Below are positions 36,299 to 44,500 of a stretch of 64,000 nucleotides of DNA, one piece after another; position 1 is the stretch's first letter; the number at the start of each line of letters is the position of its first letter. Below the pieces are notes generated by a model. The model saw only the letters and a program-made list of their open reading frames with translations. It ran no database searches and was not told where the DNA came from. A program made the position numbers and the translations under genes. This stretch comes from Blastopirellula marina (lineage in GTDB: Bacteria; Planctomycetota; Planctomycetia; Pirellulales; Pirellulaceae): NCBI RefSeq assembly GCF_002967765.1, contig NZ_PUHY01000004.1:558001-622000 (forward strand), written 5' to 3'.

Positions 36299-36730
36299 TT
36301 ATTCGTCTTTCAGGTCTTCGTAGTTGATCCAGATCTCGCCCGTGTTCGTGTTGTACAGCCATCCGTCGGTGGTGTTGAAATCGGTCGACGTCGGAGCTGC
36401 CGTCAGGGTCTTCACCGAGTTGCTGTTGGTGAAGCTGTTGACGGGGATTTTTGTGATGTAAGGTCCGAAGGTGCCACCAGCATTTCCGTCAACATCAGTG
36501 GCAATGGTCAGCTCGTTGAGCGTGGCGGAGGGGACATCACCTTCGTGCTGGGCACGATAAAGCTGAATCTGCGAACGCAATGTGTGTAGGTTCAGCATGA
36601 CGCTACTTTTCTTCGCATCCGTGGTCGAATCCGTAAACTGCGGGATCACAGTCGCCGCCAGTACGGCCAGGATCACGACCACGATCAGTACCTCGATGAG
36701 CGTGAAACCGGCTTTCTTGAATTGTGACAT
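36299..36730 (-). CDS. Type IV pilin-like / type II secretion pseudopilin
   Basis: This 143-residue protein has a short prepilin leader ending KKAG and then FTLIEVLIVVVILAVLAATV, with Glu at +5 of the mature form, the standard processing and assembly motif. The rest (about 40-143) is a globular domain with many Thr and Asn (DGNAGGTFGPYITKIPVNSF), like GspG-type major pseudopilins. The start at 36730 keeps the leader at eight residues; the open frame runs 47 codons upstream without similarity. No other secretion gene is near. Confidence 0.9.
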   Translation of the reverse strand: MSQFKKAGFTLIEVLIVVVILAVLAATVIPQFTDSTTDAKKSSVMLNLHTLRSQIQLYRAQHEGDVPSATLNELTIATDVDGNAGGTFGPYITKIPVNSFTNSNSVKTLTAAPTSTDFNTTDGWLYNTNTGEIWINYEDLKDE

Positions 36731-37402
36731 TTCGTTTTGACTCCAAGTCAGAATTTGCTGCATGCCCGAGAGTAGCGACAGGGGCTTCAGCGGTTGTTTC
36801 TTCTTTTTGACGTTCGTGTTGTTGGTTGGAAAGCGAAAGGGTTTTTCGCCTTCTGAAGGTAGATACGTCACGGAAATTGCCGGTCAAGAAGATTTTGATG
36901 TATCGCTATCAGAACCCTCCAAAAGTATGGAGTAATTGCTGTGCTAGCGTCATCATCTGAGCCTCGTCTTAACAAAACGTCATCTGCGGTGTCAGCAATA
37001 AACCAGCGAACGCATCGGAAAAACTAGGTTGTTCGGGATGAACGGGTTATTTAGTACAGCCGGCATGATTGTAAATGCCGTGCGTCAAAGGCGCATCCGT
37101 CGCAATGCTTGCATGTTATTCACGCGGAGACATCTTCCTATCTTTTGGAGAACACCTATTTGTTCACTCTCAAGCATCTATCCCAAATTGACGATACAGA
37201 AGGACATCTGGATGCCAATTAGGTGGCTTGGGTAGTCAGTGCATGACACAAAAGATGCCACGAATGCGGTGTCCAGGTGAACGGGCGATAGCAGGAGATA
37301 TTGCACGAATCAATGTTTGAGGGCACAGGACACGGCAAGGATTTGCCCAAACCAGGCCAGGCCCTTAGTCGTACGGCGTTTTGTCATCGAAGGAGAAGGA
37401 AA
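36731..37402. other. Long intergenic region upstream of the YTV protein gene
   Basis: This 672-base region lies between the divergent pseudopilin and YTV genes. It contains the YTV ribosome binding site AAGGAGAAGGA just before 37403. Open frames at 37029-37235 and the extension from 37301 have no family similarity and no good start. I see no RNA gene. Its length suggests complex promoter control or an unannotated small RNA. Confidence 0.45.
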
Positions 37403-38959
37403 ATGCGAGCTGTATTGGGATTGCCGCTGCTTGCAGTCATGTTGGCTGCTTTCACGGCGAACTCGGCTGAAGCCGCTTATGGCGGTTTGTTCAGCTTCCG
37501 AAATTGTGGCTGTTGCGAGCCAGCCACGTATGAATGCTGCAAAAAGCAGTGCTACACGGTCAACAAGACCTGCAAAGAGGTCGTGTACGAACAGCAAGAA
37601 CAAACTTGCTACAAGACCGTGTACGAAAAGGTGTGGGAAGATAAGACGATCGATTGCGTGACCTACGAAACGGAAACACGCTACAAAGATTGCACCTACA
37701 CCACGTGCAAACCAGTTTGGGAAACCAAGACCCGCACCGTGAACTACACGACGTGCAAGCCAGTCTGGGAAACCCGAACCAAAGACATTTGCTACACCGT
37801 GTGCAAGCCAGTCTGGGAAACCAAGACCAAGGAAATTTGCTACACCGTGTGCAAGCCAGTTTGGGAAACCAAGACCAAGGAAATCTGCTACACCGTGTGC
37901 AAACCAGTCTGGGAAACCAAGACCAAGGACATCTGCTACACCGTGTGCAAGCCAGTCTGGGAAACCAAGACCAAGGACATTTGCTACACCGTGTGCAAGC
38001 CAGTCTGGGAAACCAAGACCAAGGACATCTGCTACACCGTGTGCAAGCCTGTCTACGAAACGAAGTATCGTGACGTTTGCGAAACGATCTGCAAGCCAGT
38101 TCACTACACCAAGACCGTGAAGGTTTGTGGCGGTCACTGGGAAACCAAGACCGAAACCATTCCTGGTCCGGTTGTGAAGAAGTGCATCCAGGAACCTGGT
38201 TGCTGGACTTGGGATCCTTGCTGCTGCAAGTGCGTCTACTGCCCTGGTGAATCCAAGGTTGTGGAAGTTCAGTGCCCACCTAAGACCTGCTGCAAAAAGG
38301 TCTGGGTTCCAGAAGTGACTGAAAAGCAAGTGGATTGCGTTCGCTACGAACACGAAACCATCACCAAGCAAGTTCCTTACAAAGTGTGCCGTATGGAAAA
38401 GGAACAGCGTACCAAGACTTGCACCTACAAGGTTTGCAAGATGGTGCCTGAGCAGCACACCAAGACCTGTACCTACAAGGTCTGCAAGATGGTTCCGGAA
38501 CAACGCGTGAAGACCTGCACTTACAAGGTCTGCCACATGGTGAAGGAAAACAAGACCAAGACTTGCACCTACAAGGTCTGCAAGATGGTTCCTGAGCAGC
38601 GTACCAAGACTTGCACCTACAAGGTTTGCAAGATGGTGCCTGAACAGCGAGTCAAGACTTGCACCTACAAGGTTTGCAAGATGGTCAAGGAATGCCACAC
38701 GAAGGAAGTGCCTTACAAGGTGTGCAAGATGGTCCAAGAGACCCACACCAAGCAGGTTCCTTACTGCGTGAAGAAGCCTGTCCACACCACGAAGACTGTC
38801 AAGGTCTGCAAGTGTGTGCCTAAGCAGGTTGCTTACACCGTCACCCGCTGCGTGCCGAAGGTCGTCTGCAAGACGGTCCCCGTCACGGTCTGCTGCCCGG
38901 TTCCTTGTGATCCGTGCTGCGGCGAAGCAGCTGCCAGCGATTGCGGCTGTGGTGCGTAA
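37403..38959 (+). CDS. Cysteine-rich YTV-repeat protein, likely cell wall or matrix protein
   Basis: This 518-residue exported protein has a signal peptide (VLGLPLLAVMLAAFTANSAEA) and two blocks of 16-residue repeats. The first (about 98-225) is Y-T-x-C-K-P-V-W-E-T-K-T-K-x-I-C, repeated about eight times; the second (about 325-450) is C-T-Y-K-V-C-K-M-V-P-E-Q-x-x-K-T, repeated about eight times. A Cys- and Trp-rich hinge (CWTWDPCCCKCVYC) lies between. This is the planctomycete YTV-type repeat protein class, thought to be structural. Very high Cys suggests dense disulfide bonding. The ATG at 37403 has AAGGAGAAGGA just before it. Confidence 0.9.
   Translation: MRAVLGLPLLAVMLAAFTANSAEAAYGGLFSFRNCGCCEPATYECCKKQCYTVNKTCKEVVYEQQEQTCYKTVYEKVWEDKTIDCVTYETETRYKDCTYTTCKPVWETKTRTVNYTTCKPVWETRTKDICYTVCKPVWETKTKEICYTVCKPVWETKTKEICYTVCKPVWETKTKDICYTVCKPVWETKTKDICYTVCKPVWETKTKDICYTVCKPVYETKYRDVCETICKPVHYTKTVKVCGGHWETKTETIPGPVVKKCIQEPGCWTWDPCCCKCVYCPGESKVVEVQCPPKTCCKKVWVPEVTEKQVDCVRYEHETITKQVPYKVCRMEKEQRTKTCTYKVCKMVPEQHTKTCTYKVCKMVPEQRVKTCTYKVCHMVKENKTKTCTYKVCKMVPEQRTKTCTYKVCKMVPEQRVKTCTYKVCKMVKECHTKEVPYKVCKMVQETHTKQVPYCVKKPVHTTKTVKVCKCVPKQVAYTVTRCVPKVVCKTVPVTVCCPVPCDPCCGEAAASDCGCGA
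37691..38110 (+). repeat. 48-bp tandem repeats encoding the first YTV block
   Basis: At least six almost identical 48-bp units (core CAAGCCAGTCTGGGAAACCA) follow each other, each coding one 16-residue unit. The near identity at the DNA level, including silent sites, suggests recent duplication or gene conversion. Confidence 0.85.
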
Positions 38960-38975
38960 CGTTGCAAAACCGGCT

Positions 38976-39004
38976 CCTTGGACTCTCTGCCGGAGAGTCT
39001 AAGG
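38976..39004 (+). other. Imperfect hairpin after the YTV gene
   Basis: CCTT-G-GACTCTC pairs with GAGAGTC-T-AAGG over a five-base loop. It has no T run; a proper terminator follows at 39023-39056. Confidence 0.55.
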
Positions 39005-39022
39005 CACTGGCCTGGTAGTATA

Positions 39023-39056
39023 GCGGCTCGAGACTTCGGTCTCGGGTCGCTTTTTT
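39023..39056 (+). terminator. Rho-independent terminator after the YTV gene
   Basis: GCGGCTCGAGAC pairs with GTCTCGGGTCGC (with a few wobble or mismatched pairs) over the tetraloop TTCG, then six T. Confidence 0.85.
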
Positions 39057-39092
39057 CGTTTCTTGTTTCCAGCTCACCAGATAGGGGCGAAC

Positions 39093-39581
39093 GTGACAGA
39101 AAATACCGACTCCCAGCTTCCTGTAATCCTGATCGGCGCGATGACTCGCGATCGAGTCATTGGCCAAGACGATCACATGCCATGGGACATCCCGGAAGAA
39201 TATCAGACGTTCGTGGATAGTATTCGTGGGCAAACGGTCATCATGGGACGTAAGTCGTACGAGATCTTTGGCGCGGATCTAACGAGCGAGCATACCGTCG
39301 TGATCTCGCGTAGTCGGCCAAGTCTCGGAGTTTTGGTTGTTTCCTCGATCGAAGCGGCACTCGAACAAGCACGTTCCTATAGAAAACAAATTTTCATCGC
39401 AGGCGGCGCCCAGATCTACCGCCTTGGATTACCGCACGCTGATCGAATGTATCTTAGCGAAATCAAGAAAGAGTATGATGGCGATAGTTACTTTCCCGAG
39501 TTTGATCTCGCCGAATGGGAAATCACGCGCGAAGAAGACCATTCGAAATTCATTTATCGACAGTGGCGACGTAAACGATAG
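39093..39581 (+). CDS. folA: Dihydrofolate reductase
   Basis: This 162-residue enzyme reduces dihydrofolate to tetrahydrofolate with NADPH. It has LIGAMTRDRVIGQDDHMPWD (active-site Trp-Asp with the adjoining PEEYQTF), VIMGRKSYEIFG, VVISRS, and FIAGGAQIYRLGLPHADRMY. Length is normal. The GTG at 39093 is chosen because AGGGG lies six bases upstream; a TTG at 39063 would lie near the terminator of the previous gene. No thyA is near. Confidence 0.92.
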   Translation: MTENTDSQLPVILIGAMTRDRVIGQDDHMPWDIPEEYQTFVDSIRGQTVIMGRKSYEIFGADLTSEHTVVISRSRPSLGVLVVSSIEAALEQARSYRKQIFIAGGAQIYRLGLPHADRMYLSEIKKEYDGDSYFPEFDLAEWEITREEDHSKFIYRQWRRKR

Positions 39582-39757
39582 TCCGCCTTCCGCAATCGGC
39601 CGGCAATTTGATTGCCCGGGATATTTGTGTTCGCTCGGTATTGCGTAACGTCAGAACACGCTCCACCGTCGCCTCACACTGCCGACCAGAAGAGAGGTAC
39701 TCCGGCCGAACGGAATGACGTTGGATGCATCGCAACATAGAGAAGTTAACCGAAAGC

Positions 39758-41008
39758 TTAGGAGATTGTGTTGTACGCTTTCGGTTTGTCGGTAAGTTCG
39801 GGAATGCGTCCAAAGGCGATTTTGTCTTCCAGGGCGTCTCGATATGCGTGGGTATTTGCAAAATAAATTGAGGTTGGACCCCATCGATCGCTAATCGCGT
39901 CTAGCGCGTGGGAAAGACGTTGCGACTGCGAGAATTCCTCGAAGAGATATCCTGATACTTCGGTCTGGGCAACGAGTTGTCCCACAGTAACGTCTACCTT
40001 CTTGAGTCCCCTCAAGTCATAAGGTCGCCGCTTCCACAGCTTTTCCAACTGGTGCAAAATGGTCAGCGTGTCCTGAACGCAAGGCAATTCGATCTGGGAT
40101 GAGAAGATCGGCTTGCTGTTGCCGGTCAGGGTGAGTTGCAAACTACGAGCATGGTAGCCCGTCAGCCGAAGTCTTCGCGCCAATTTACAAGCCAAGAGTA
40201 CCAAGATGCAGTGGGCTCCCGGCGCATTGCGAAATCGAGGGTCAAGCACGCGACCATGCGTGAGCGAACGGCGCTGCGTGGCTGGTTCGGGATTATCGAT
40301 GCCGTGCAATCCATCCCACCAACTTGCCCCGGACACTGAGCCCCAGATTTGCAAGGCTCGGCGGCGATCGATCGCCCACAGTTGAGAAAAATCATGAATG
40401 CCTGCGTTCGCTAATCGAGTTTCCATCGAACGGCCAATTCCTGGCAAATCGCCCAGAGGTACCTGCATCAAACGCTCAGCCACTTCATCAATCGGCAGTA
40501 CGGTCACGGCATCTGGCTTCTTTAGATTGCTCGCGATCTTGGCCAGAAGCCGGGTTGGGGCGACACCGATCGAGCTCGTTAGCCAAGGCCCAAAGTCGTT
40601 TCGAATCTGCCTTCGAATCGCTTCCGCCAAATCGCGAGCCCGCTCGGGCTGTTGATACTGGCCGCGAAGACGAATCGTCCACTCATCGATGGAGTAAACG
40701 TGGTGTACCTCCGCGCATTGATCGACGCTTGCGAGCAGTTGGTGATGAACCTGGACGTAGATGTTGGGTCGAGCGCGGACTAAAACGACGTCGGGACACA
40801 AACGCCGCGCGTCGTATACCTTCGTGCCGGTCCGAAGTCCAAACCGCTTTGCTTCATAGCTGGCCGCAATCAGGCAAGTTGATTCCGACTTCAGCGGAAC
40901 CACACCGACCGGCCGACCCCGAAGCTCCGGTCGCAGAAATTGCTCGACCGACGCAAAGAAGGAGTTCATATCCTGCATGATCCAATTCATTTGCGTCATC
41001 ATAGCCAT
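39758..41008 (-). CDS. Y-family DNA polymerase (UmuC/DinB-type)
   Basis: This 416-residue protein is a lesion-bypass DNA polymerase. It has MQDMNSFFASVEQ with metal ligand Asp13 and the steric-gate aromatic pair, IAASYEAKRFGLRTGTKV, the catalytic Asp108-Glu109 in YSIDEW, GVAPTRLLAKIASNLKKPDA, and a helix-hairpin-helix thumb (DLPGIGRSMETRLANAGI). The C-terminal little-finger part is present. The DMN rather than DMD motif recalls UmuC more than DinB. An operator-like palindrome lies 23 bases upstream (41031-41048), consistent with damage-inducible control. Confidence 0.88.
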   Translation of the reverse strand: MAMMTQMNWIMQDMNSFFASVEQFLRPELRGRPVGVVPLKSESTCLIAASYEAKRFGLRTGTKVYDARRLCPDVVLVRARPNIYVQVHHQLLASVDQCAEVHHVYSIDEWTIRLRGQYQQPERARDLAEAIRRQIRNDFGPWLTSSIGVAPTRLLAKIASNLKKPDAVTVLPIDEVAERLMQVPLGDLPGIGRSMETRLANAGIHDFSQLWAIDRRRALQIWGSVSGASWWDGLHGIDNPEPATQRRSLTHGRVLDPRFRNAPGAHCILVLLACKLARRLRLTGYHARSLQLTLTGNSKPIFSSQIELPCVQDTLTILHQLEKLWKRRPYDLRGLKKVDVTVGQLVAQTEVSGYLFEEFSQSQRLSHALDAISDRWGPTSIYFANTHAYRDALEDKIAFGRIPELTDKPKAYNTIS

Positions 41009-41030
41009 GCCTCAATGTCAGCGAGTGAGT

Positions 41031-41048
41031 AGTGTACATGTATACACT
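41031..41048. promoter_or_regulatory. Inverted repeat upstream of the Y-family polymerase, possible SOS operator
   Basis: AGTGTA-CATGTA-TACACT is a perfect 6-bp inverted repeat with a six-base spacer. It ends 23 bases before the polymerase start on the minus strand. The position suits a repressor such as LexA, but the half-site does not match E. coli or Bacillus boxes. Confidence 0.45.
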
Positions 41049-41087
41049 TCATTGTCGGCAAAGCAAGCAGAGATATCCGCTTCGAAA

Positions 41088-41125
41088 CAAAAAAAGCTCC
41101 GGTCGCTGGTAAGCGCACGGAGCTT
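41088..41125 (-). terminator. Rho-independent terminator after rplS
   Basis: On the minus strand AAGCTCCG pairs with CGGAGCTT, with an additional inner GCT/AGC stem, followed by a T run. It ends the ffh-rpsP-trmD-rplS operon. Confidence 0.85.
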
Positions 41126-41166
41126 CTTGGATTTTCTCGCTGTAGGAGAGAAATCGACGCGGTGAA

Positions 41167-41517
41167 CTAAACGCGACGTTCTCGCAGGCGGGTTGCCTTA
41201 CCAACGCGATCGCGGAGGTAGTACAGTTTGGCGCGGCGAACGACACTTCGACGAGTCACTTCGATCTTCGCGATTTGAGGGCTGTGGACTGGGAACTTCT
41301 TTTCGACGCCTTCGCCGGCGACGATGCGGCGGACGACGAACATTTCACGAGTGCCGCTGCCGCTCTTGGCGATCACGGTACCGATGAATTTCTGGATACG
41401 TTCTTTTTGACCTTCGAGAATCTTGGTGTGGACCTCGACGGTGTCGCCGATTTCGAAGAAGTCGACTTCAGGTTTCAGATAGGTCTGTTCGACCTTTTTC
41501 ATTAGTTCTTGGCTCAT
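41167..41517 (-). CDS. rplS: 50S ribosomal protein L19
   Basis: This 116-residue protein has the L19 pattern: FEIGDTVEVHTKILEGQKER, IQKFIGTVIAKSGSGTREMF, VRRIVAGEGVEKKFPVHSPQ, IAKIEVTRRSVVRRAKLYYL and RDRVGKATRLRERR. It lies 26 bases after trmD and ends the operon. Confidence 0.98.
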   Translation of the reverse strand: MSQELMKKVEQTYLKPEVDFFEIGDTVEVHTKILEGQKERIQKFIGTVIAKSGSGTREMFVVRRIVAGEGVEKKFPVHSPQIAKIEVTRRSVVRRAKLYYLRDRVGKATRLRERRV

Positions 41518-41543
41518 TGCCAGGTTCCTTCTACTACAGCGAA

Positions 41544-42260
41544 TTAACGTTTATTTTCATTGGGGTCGTCCGACGGCTTGTTCAGCAGATCGGCGCGACG
41601 CACTCTTGTTTTTTCTAGCGACTGTTGTTTCCGCCAAGCGAGGATTTCCTGGTGATTACCACCGAGAAGTACCTCTGGAACGCTGAGTCCTCGATATTCA
41701 CGAGGTCGCGTGTACTGGGGAAACTCGAGCAAACGATTGCCTTCGCTGAAGGAATCGTCCACTGCACTTTGTTCGTCACCAAGGACGCCGGGGATTAGGC
41801 GGATCACACTGTCGATGATCGCCATGGCTGCGACTTCGCCTCCATTGAGAACAAAGTCACCCAGCGAAACCTCTTCGGGGTGCAGAAGGTCGATCACGCG
41901 TTGATCGAAGCCTTCGTACCGCCCACATATCAGGGTCAACCGCTGCTCTTGGGCGAGTTCCTCTACCAGTGGTTGATCGAGCGTTTTGCCTTGGGGGCTC
42001 AGCAAAATCAAACGTCCAGGAGAAGGGGCCAGCGGCCGGATTTGTTCGATCGCTTCGACTACCGGCTGCACGCGAATGACCATTCCTGGTCCGCCGCCAA
42101 AGGGCCGGTCGTCGACTCGATTGTGTTTGTCGTTGGCCCAGTTCCGCAAATTGTGGACATGGGCCTCAACTAGCTGCTTATCAATCGCCTTGTTCAATAG
42201 GCTTTCGCCCAGGTAGCCCGTGAAAATCTCGGGGAACAAGGTGAGGAGATCGAACCGCAT
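41544..42260 (-). CDS. trmD: tRNA (guanine-37-N1)-methyltransferase
   Basis: This 238-residue enzyme methylates G37 of tRNAs with S-adenosylmethionine. It has MRFDLLTLFPEIFTGYLGES, NWANDKHNRVDDRPFGGGPG, LLSPQGKTL, ICGRYEGFDQRVIDLL, SLGDFVLNGGEVAAMAIID, SVIRLIPGVLG and RPREYRGLSVPEVLLGGNHQ with the trefoil knot motifs. It starts only six bases after rpsP; the usual rimM gene between the two is absent. Confidence 0.97.
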   Translation of the reverse strand: MRFDLLTLFPEIFTGYLGESLLNKAIDKQLVEAHVHNLRNWANDKHNRVDDRPFGGGPGMVIRVQPVVEAIEQIRPLAPSPGRLILLSPQGKTLDQPLVEELAQEQRLTLICGRYEGFDQRVIDLLHPEEVSLGDFVLNGGEVAAMAIIDSVIRLIPGVLGDEQSAVDDSFSEGNRLLEFPQYTRPREYRGLSVPEVLLGGNHQEILAWRKQQSLEKTRVRRADLLNKPSDDPNENKR

Positions 42261-42266
42261 GGCAGC

Positions 42267-42734
42267 TTACGCGCCATCCTCTTTGTTTTCGCTACCTTCG
42301 GCAGCGGCTTCCACGGCTTCGCCTTCAGCAGGAGCAGCAGCTTCGGCGCCTTCTTCGGCCGGTGCTTCTCCTTCAGCAGGAGCCGGAGCTTCTGGTTCGG
42401 GTTCTTTGATTTCCACTTTCGGAGGAACGTAAGCAGTCTTGGTCGCCATACGAGCCAAGGCTTCTTCTTGGGCAGCCACATGGGAGCCGTTGGTGCCGTA
42501 CTTACGAATCAAAACGGCAACCTTTGGGGAAGGCTGAGCACCAACGCCGATCCAATAGTCGACGCGTTCGGTCTTAAGGCTAACCCGAGCATCCTTTTCT
42601 TTAATGAAAGGATCGTAGGTGCCGAGGTACTCGATGGCCTTACCATCTCGCGGGCTGCGAGAATCCATGGCGCAAATACGATAGAACGGACGATGAGTCC
42701 GGCCCATCTTCTTCATGCGAATGCGAACTGCCAC
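42267..42734 (-). CDS. rpsP: 30S ribosomal protein S16 with acidic Ala/Glu-rich tail
   Basis: This 155-residue protein has the S16 core: MAVRIRMKKMGRTHRPFYRI, CAMDSRSPRDGKAIEYLGTY, DPFIKEKDARVSLKTERVDY and WIGVGAQPSPKVAVLIRKYG in the first 85 residues. After that comes a tail of about 60 residues of Ala, Glu, Pro and Gly (EPEPEAPAPAEGEAPAEEGA), which S16 of most bacteria lacks. The core is complete. It lies 52 bases after ffh. Confidence 0.96.
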   Translation of the reverse strand: MAVRIRMKKMGRTHRPFYRICAMDSRSPRDGKAIEYLGTYDPFIKEKDARVSLKTERVDYWIGVGAQPSPKVAVLIRKYGTNGSHVAAQEEALARMATKTAYVPPKVEIKEPEPEAPAPAEGEAPAEEGAEAAAPAEGEAVEAAAEGSENKEDGA

Positions 42735-42786
42735 TTAACGTTACTCCTAAGGTAAATCTGTTAGCACAACATGCTCAACGACGAGG

Positions 42787-44247
42787 TTAACGACGCCGCT
42801 TTTTGAGCTTCTTTTTGAGTTTCTTGTGATTCTGGATGTCCTTCGAGGTCATCCGTTTACCGGTACTTTGTTTCTGTTTTTTGACACGGCCGGTCGGATC
42901 CATGAGCTCGCCACTGCGAAGCTTCCGCATCATATCCATTGCACCGCCCATGCCGCCCCCGGCCATCCCCTTCATCATGGTGGCCATCGAATCAAACTGC
43001 TTGAGCAGCTCGTTCACTTCTTGAGGGGAAACGCCTGAGCCTTTGGCGATTCGCTGACGACGGCTATTGTCGATCAGCTTTGGATTGGATCGTTCGTCTG
43101 GGGTCATCGAATCGATCATGCCGCCCAGGCGACGCATCTCTTTCTCGTGGTCGCCACCTTGCAACAGCTTGCCAAGCTCCCCCATGCCGGGCATCAAGCC
43201 GAGCATCTTCTGCATCAGGCCAGGGCGGGCAATCTGATTGAGCTGTTTACGGAAGTCGTCCAGGGTGAACTGCCCCTTTTGGAGACGTTCCTGCGTCTTT
43301 TGAACTTGTTCCTGATCGAACTCGCGCTGGGCCAGTTCAAACATCGAGAGGATATCGCCCATCCCCAAGATGCGGCTGGCCATACGATCAGGATGGAACG
43401 GTTCCAGACCGTCCATGTGCTCGCTGACGCCAATGAACTTGATGGGCACGCCGGTGACATGCTTGACCGAAAGCAACGCACCACCACGGGCGTCACCGTC
43501 AAGCTTGGTCATCATCACGCCGTCCAGCTCTAAAGCATCATTAAATGCTTTAGCACTATTGACCGCGTCTTGCCCGGTCATGCCGTCGACCACCAGGTAA
43601 ACCTGGTCGGGCTGAACTTTTAGGTCGATCGTTTTGAGCTGGTTCATCAGCTCTTCGTCGATCGCCAAACGGCCTGCCGTATCAAGGATCACCACGTCGA
43701 TGCCATTATCGCGGGCATGCTTTACCGCGTTCTGGCAGACGGCGATCGGGTCGGATGCACCCTCTTCGCTGTAAACGAGCGTGTCGACACTTTCGCCGAC
43801 AACGTGCAACTGGTGCACAGCTGCGGGACGCTGAAGGTCGGCCGCGACCAGCAAGGCTTTTTTGCCTTCTTGACCGATCAAGCGAGCTAACTTACCGCAG
43901 GTGGTGGTCTTACCGGCACCCTGCAGACCGCACATCATCAGCACGGTGACATCGGGTTTCAGGTGCAGCGAAGGATCGGAATCGCCACCGAGGATATCGA
44001 CCAGGGATTCCTGAACGATACCGACGAGCTGTTGTTCGGGTTTGAGCGATTTCAGAACGTCTTGTCCGATTGCTTTGTCGGACACGTCTTTCATGAAATC
44101 TTTGACGACCGTGTAGCTTACGTCTGCTTCGAGCAGCGCGTTCTCGACCATCTTCAGGCCTTCCCGCATGTTCGCTTCGGTCAATCGGCCTTGTCCGCGC
44201 AGCGTCTTAAACGCCGATCGTAAGCCGTCTTGTAACGAATCAAACAT
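42787..44247 (-). CDS. ffh: Signal recognition particle GTPase Ffh
   Basis: This 486-residue protein targets nascent membrane proteins with SRP RNA and FtsY. It has the N domain, the G domain with GLQGAGKTTT at 107-116, LLVAADLQRPAAVHQL, VVILDTAGRLAIDEEL, MMTKLDGDARGGALLSV and KFIGVSEHMDGLEPF, and the Met-rich M domain (MQKMLGLMPGMGELGK; GGGMGGAMDMMRKLRSGELM), ending in a Lys/Arg-rich tail. It leads the operon with rpsP, trmD and rplS. Confidence 0.98.
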   Translation of the reverse strand: MFDSLQDGLRSAFKTLRGQGRLTEANMREGLKMVENALLEADVSYTVVKDFMKDVSDKAIGQDVLKSLKPEQQLVGIVQESLVDILGGDSDPSLHLKPDVTVLMMCGLQGAGKTTTCGKLARLIGQEGKKALLVAADLQRPAAVHQLHVVGESVDTLVYSEEGASDPIAVCQNAVKHARDNGIDVVILDTAGRLAIDEELMNQLKTIDLKVQPDQVYLVVDGMTGQDAVNSAKAFNDALELDGVMMTKLDGDARGGALLSVKHVTGVPIKFIGVSEHMDGLEPFHPDRMASRILGMGDILSMFELAQREFDQEQVQKTQERLQKGQFTLDDFRKQLNQIARPGLMQKMLGLMPGMGELGKLLQGGDHEKEMRRLGGMIDSMTPDERSNPKLIDNSRRQRIAKGSGVSPQEVNELLKQFDSMATMMKGMAGGGMGGAMDMMRKLRSGELMDPTGRVKKQKQSTGKRMTSKDIQNHKKLKKKLKKRRR

Positions 44248-44500
44248 AGGAAATTTCGCTTAGGGTCGAGATTTCTGGTTCATCGGGGAAGTTCGCGTTT
44301 AGTCCGGATATCTTGGCCGTTTTATCGGCGAAACATATCTACGGACCACTCCCGAGAGATGGGTCGAAACGCGTATTCTAGCGAACCCAACGCCAGATTG
44401 GCAATTGGTAATAGGACGATGAGCGGCGATTTCCGGCGGATCGCCCCCATAACGAGGGTCAGATCCGCCGAGCGGAAATTCATAAGGTGGCGGGAACTGC

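Noticed and set aside
37029-37235. Short open frame upstream of the YTV gene
   Set aside because: It starts at a TTG without a good binding site and its sequence has no similarity I can recognise; coding is not supported.
37691-38110. Regularly spaced 48-bp repeats that could resemble a CRISPR array
   Set aside because: The units are directly adjacent without unique spacers and lie in frame in a coding gene.
37310-38785. Open frame of 491 codons on the minus strand opposite the YTV repeat protein
   Set aside because: It mirrors the repeats of the real gene, which has a signal peptide and binding site. The repetitive antisense frame is a by-product.
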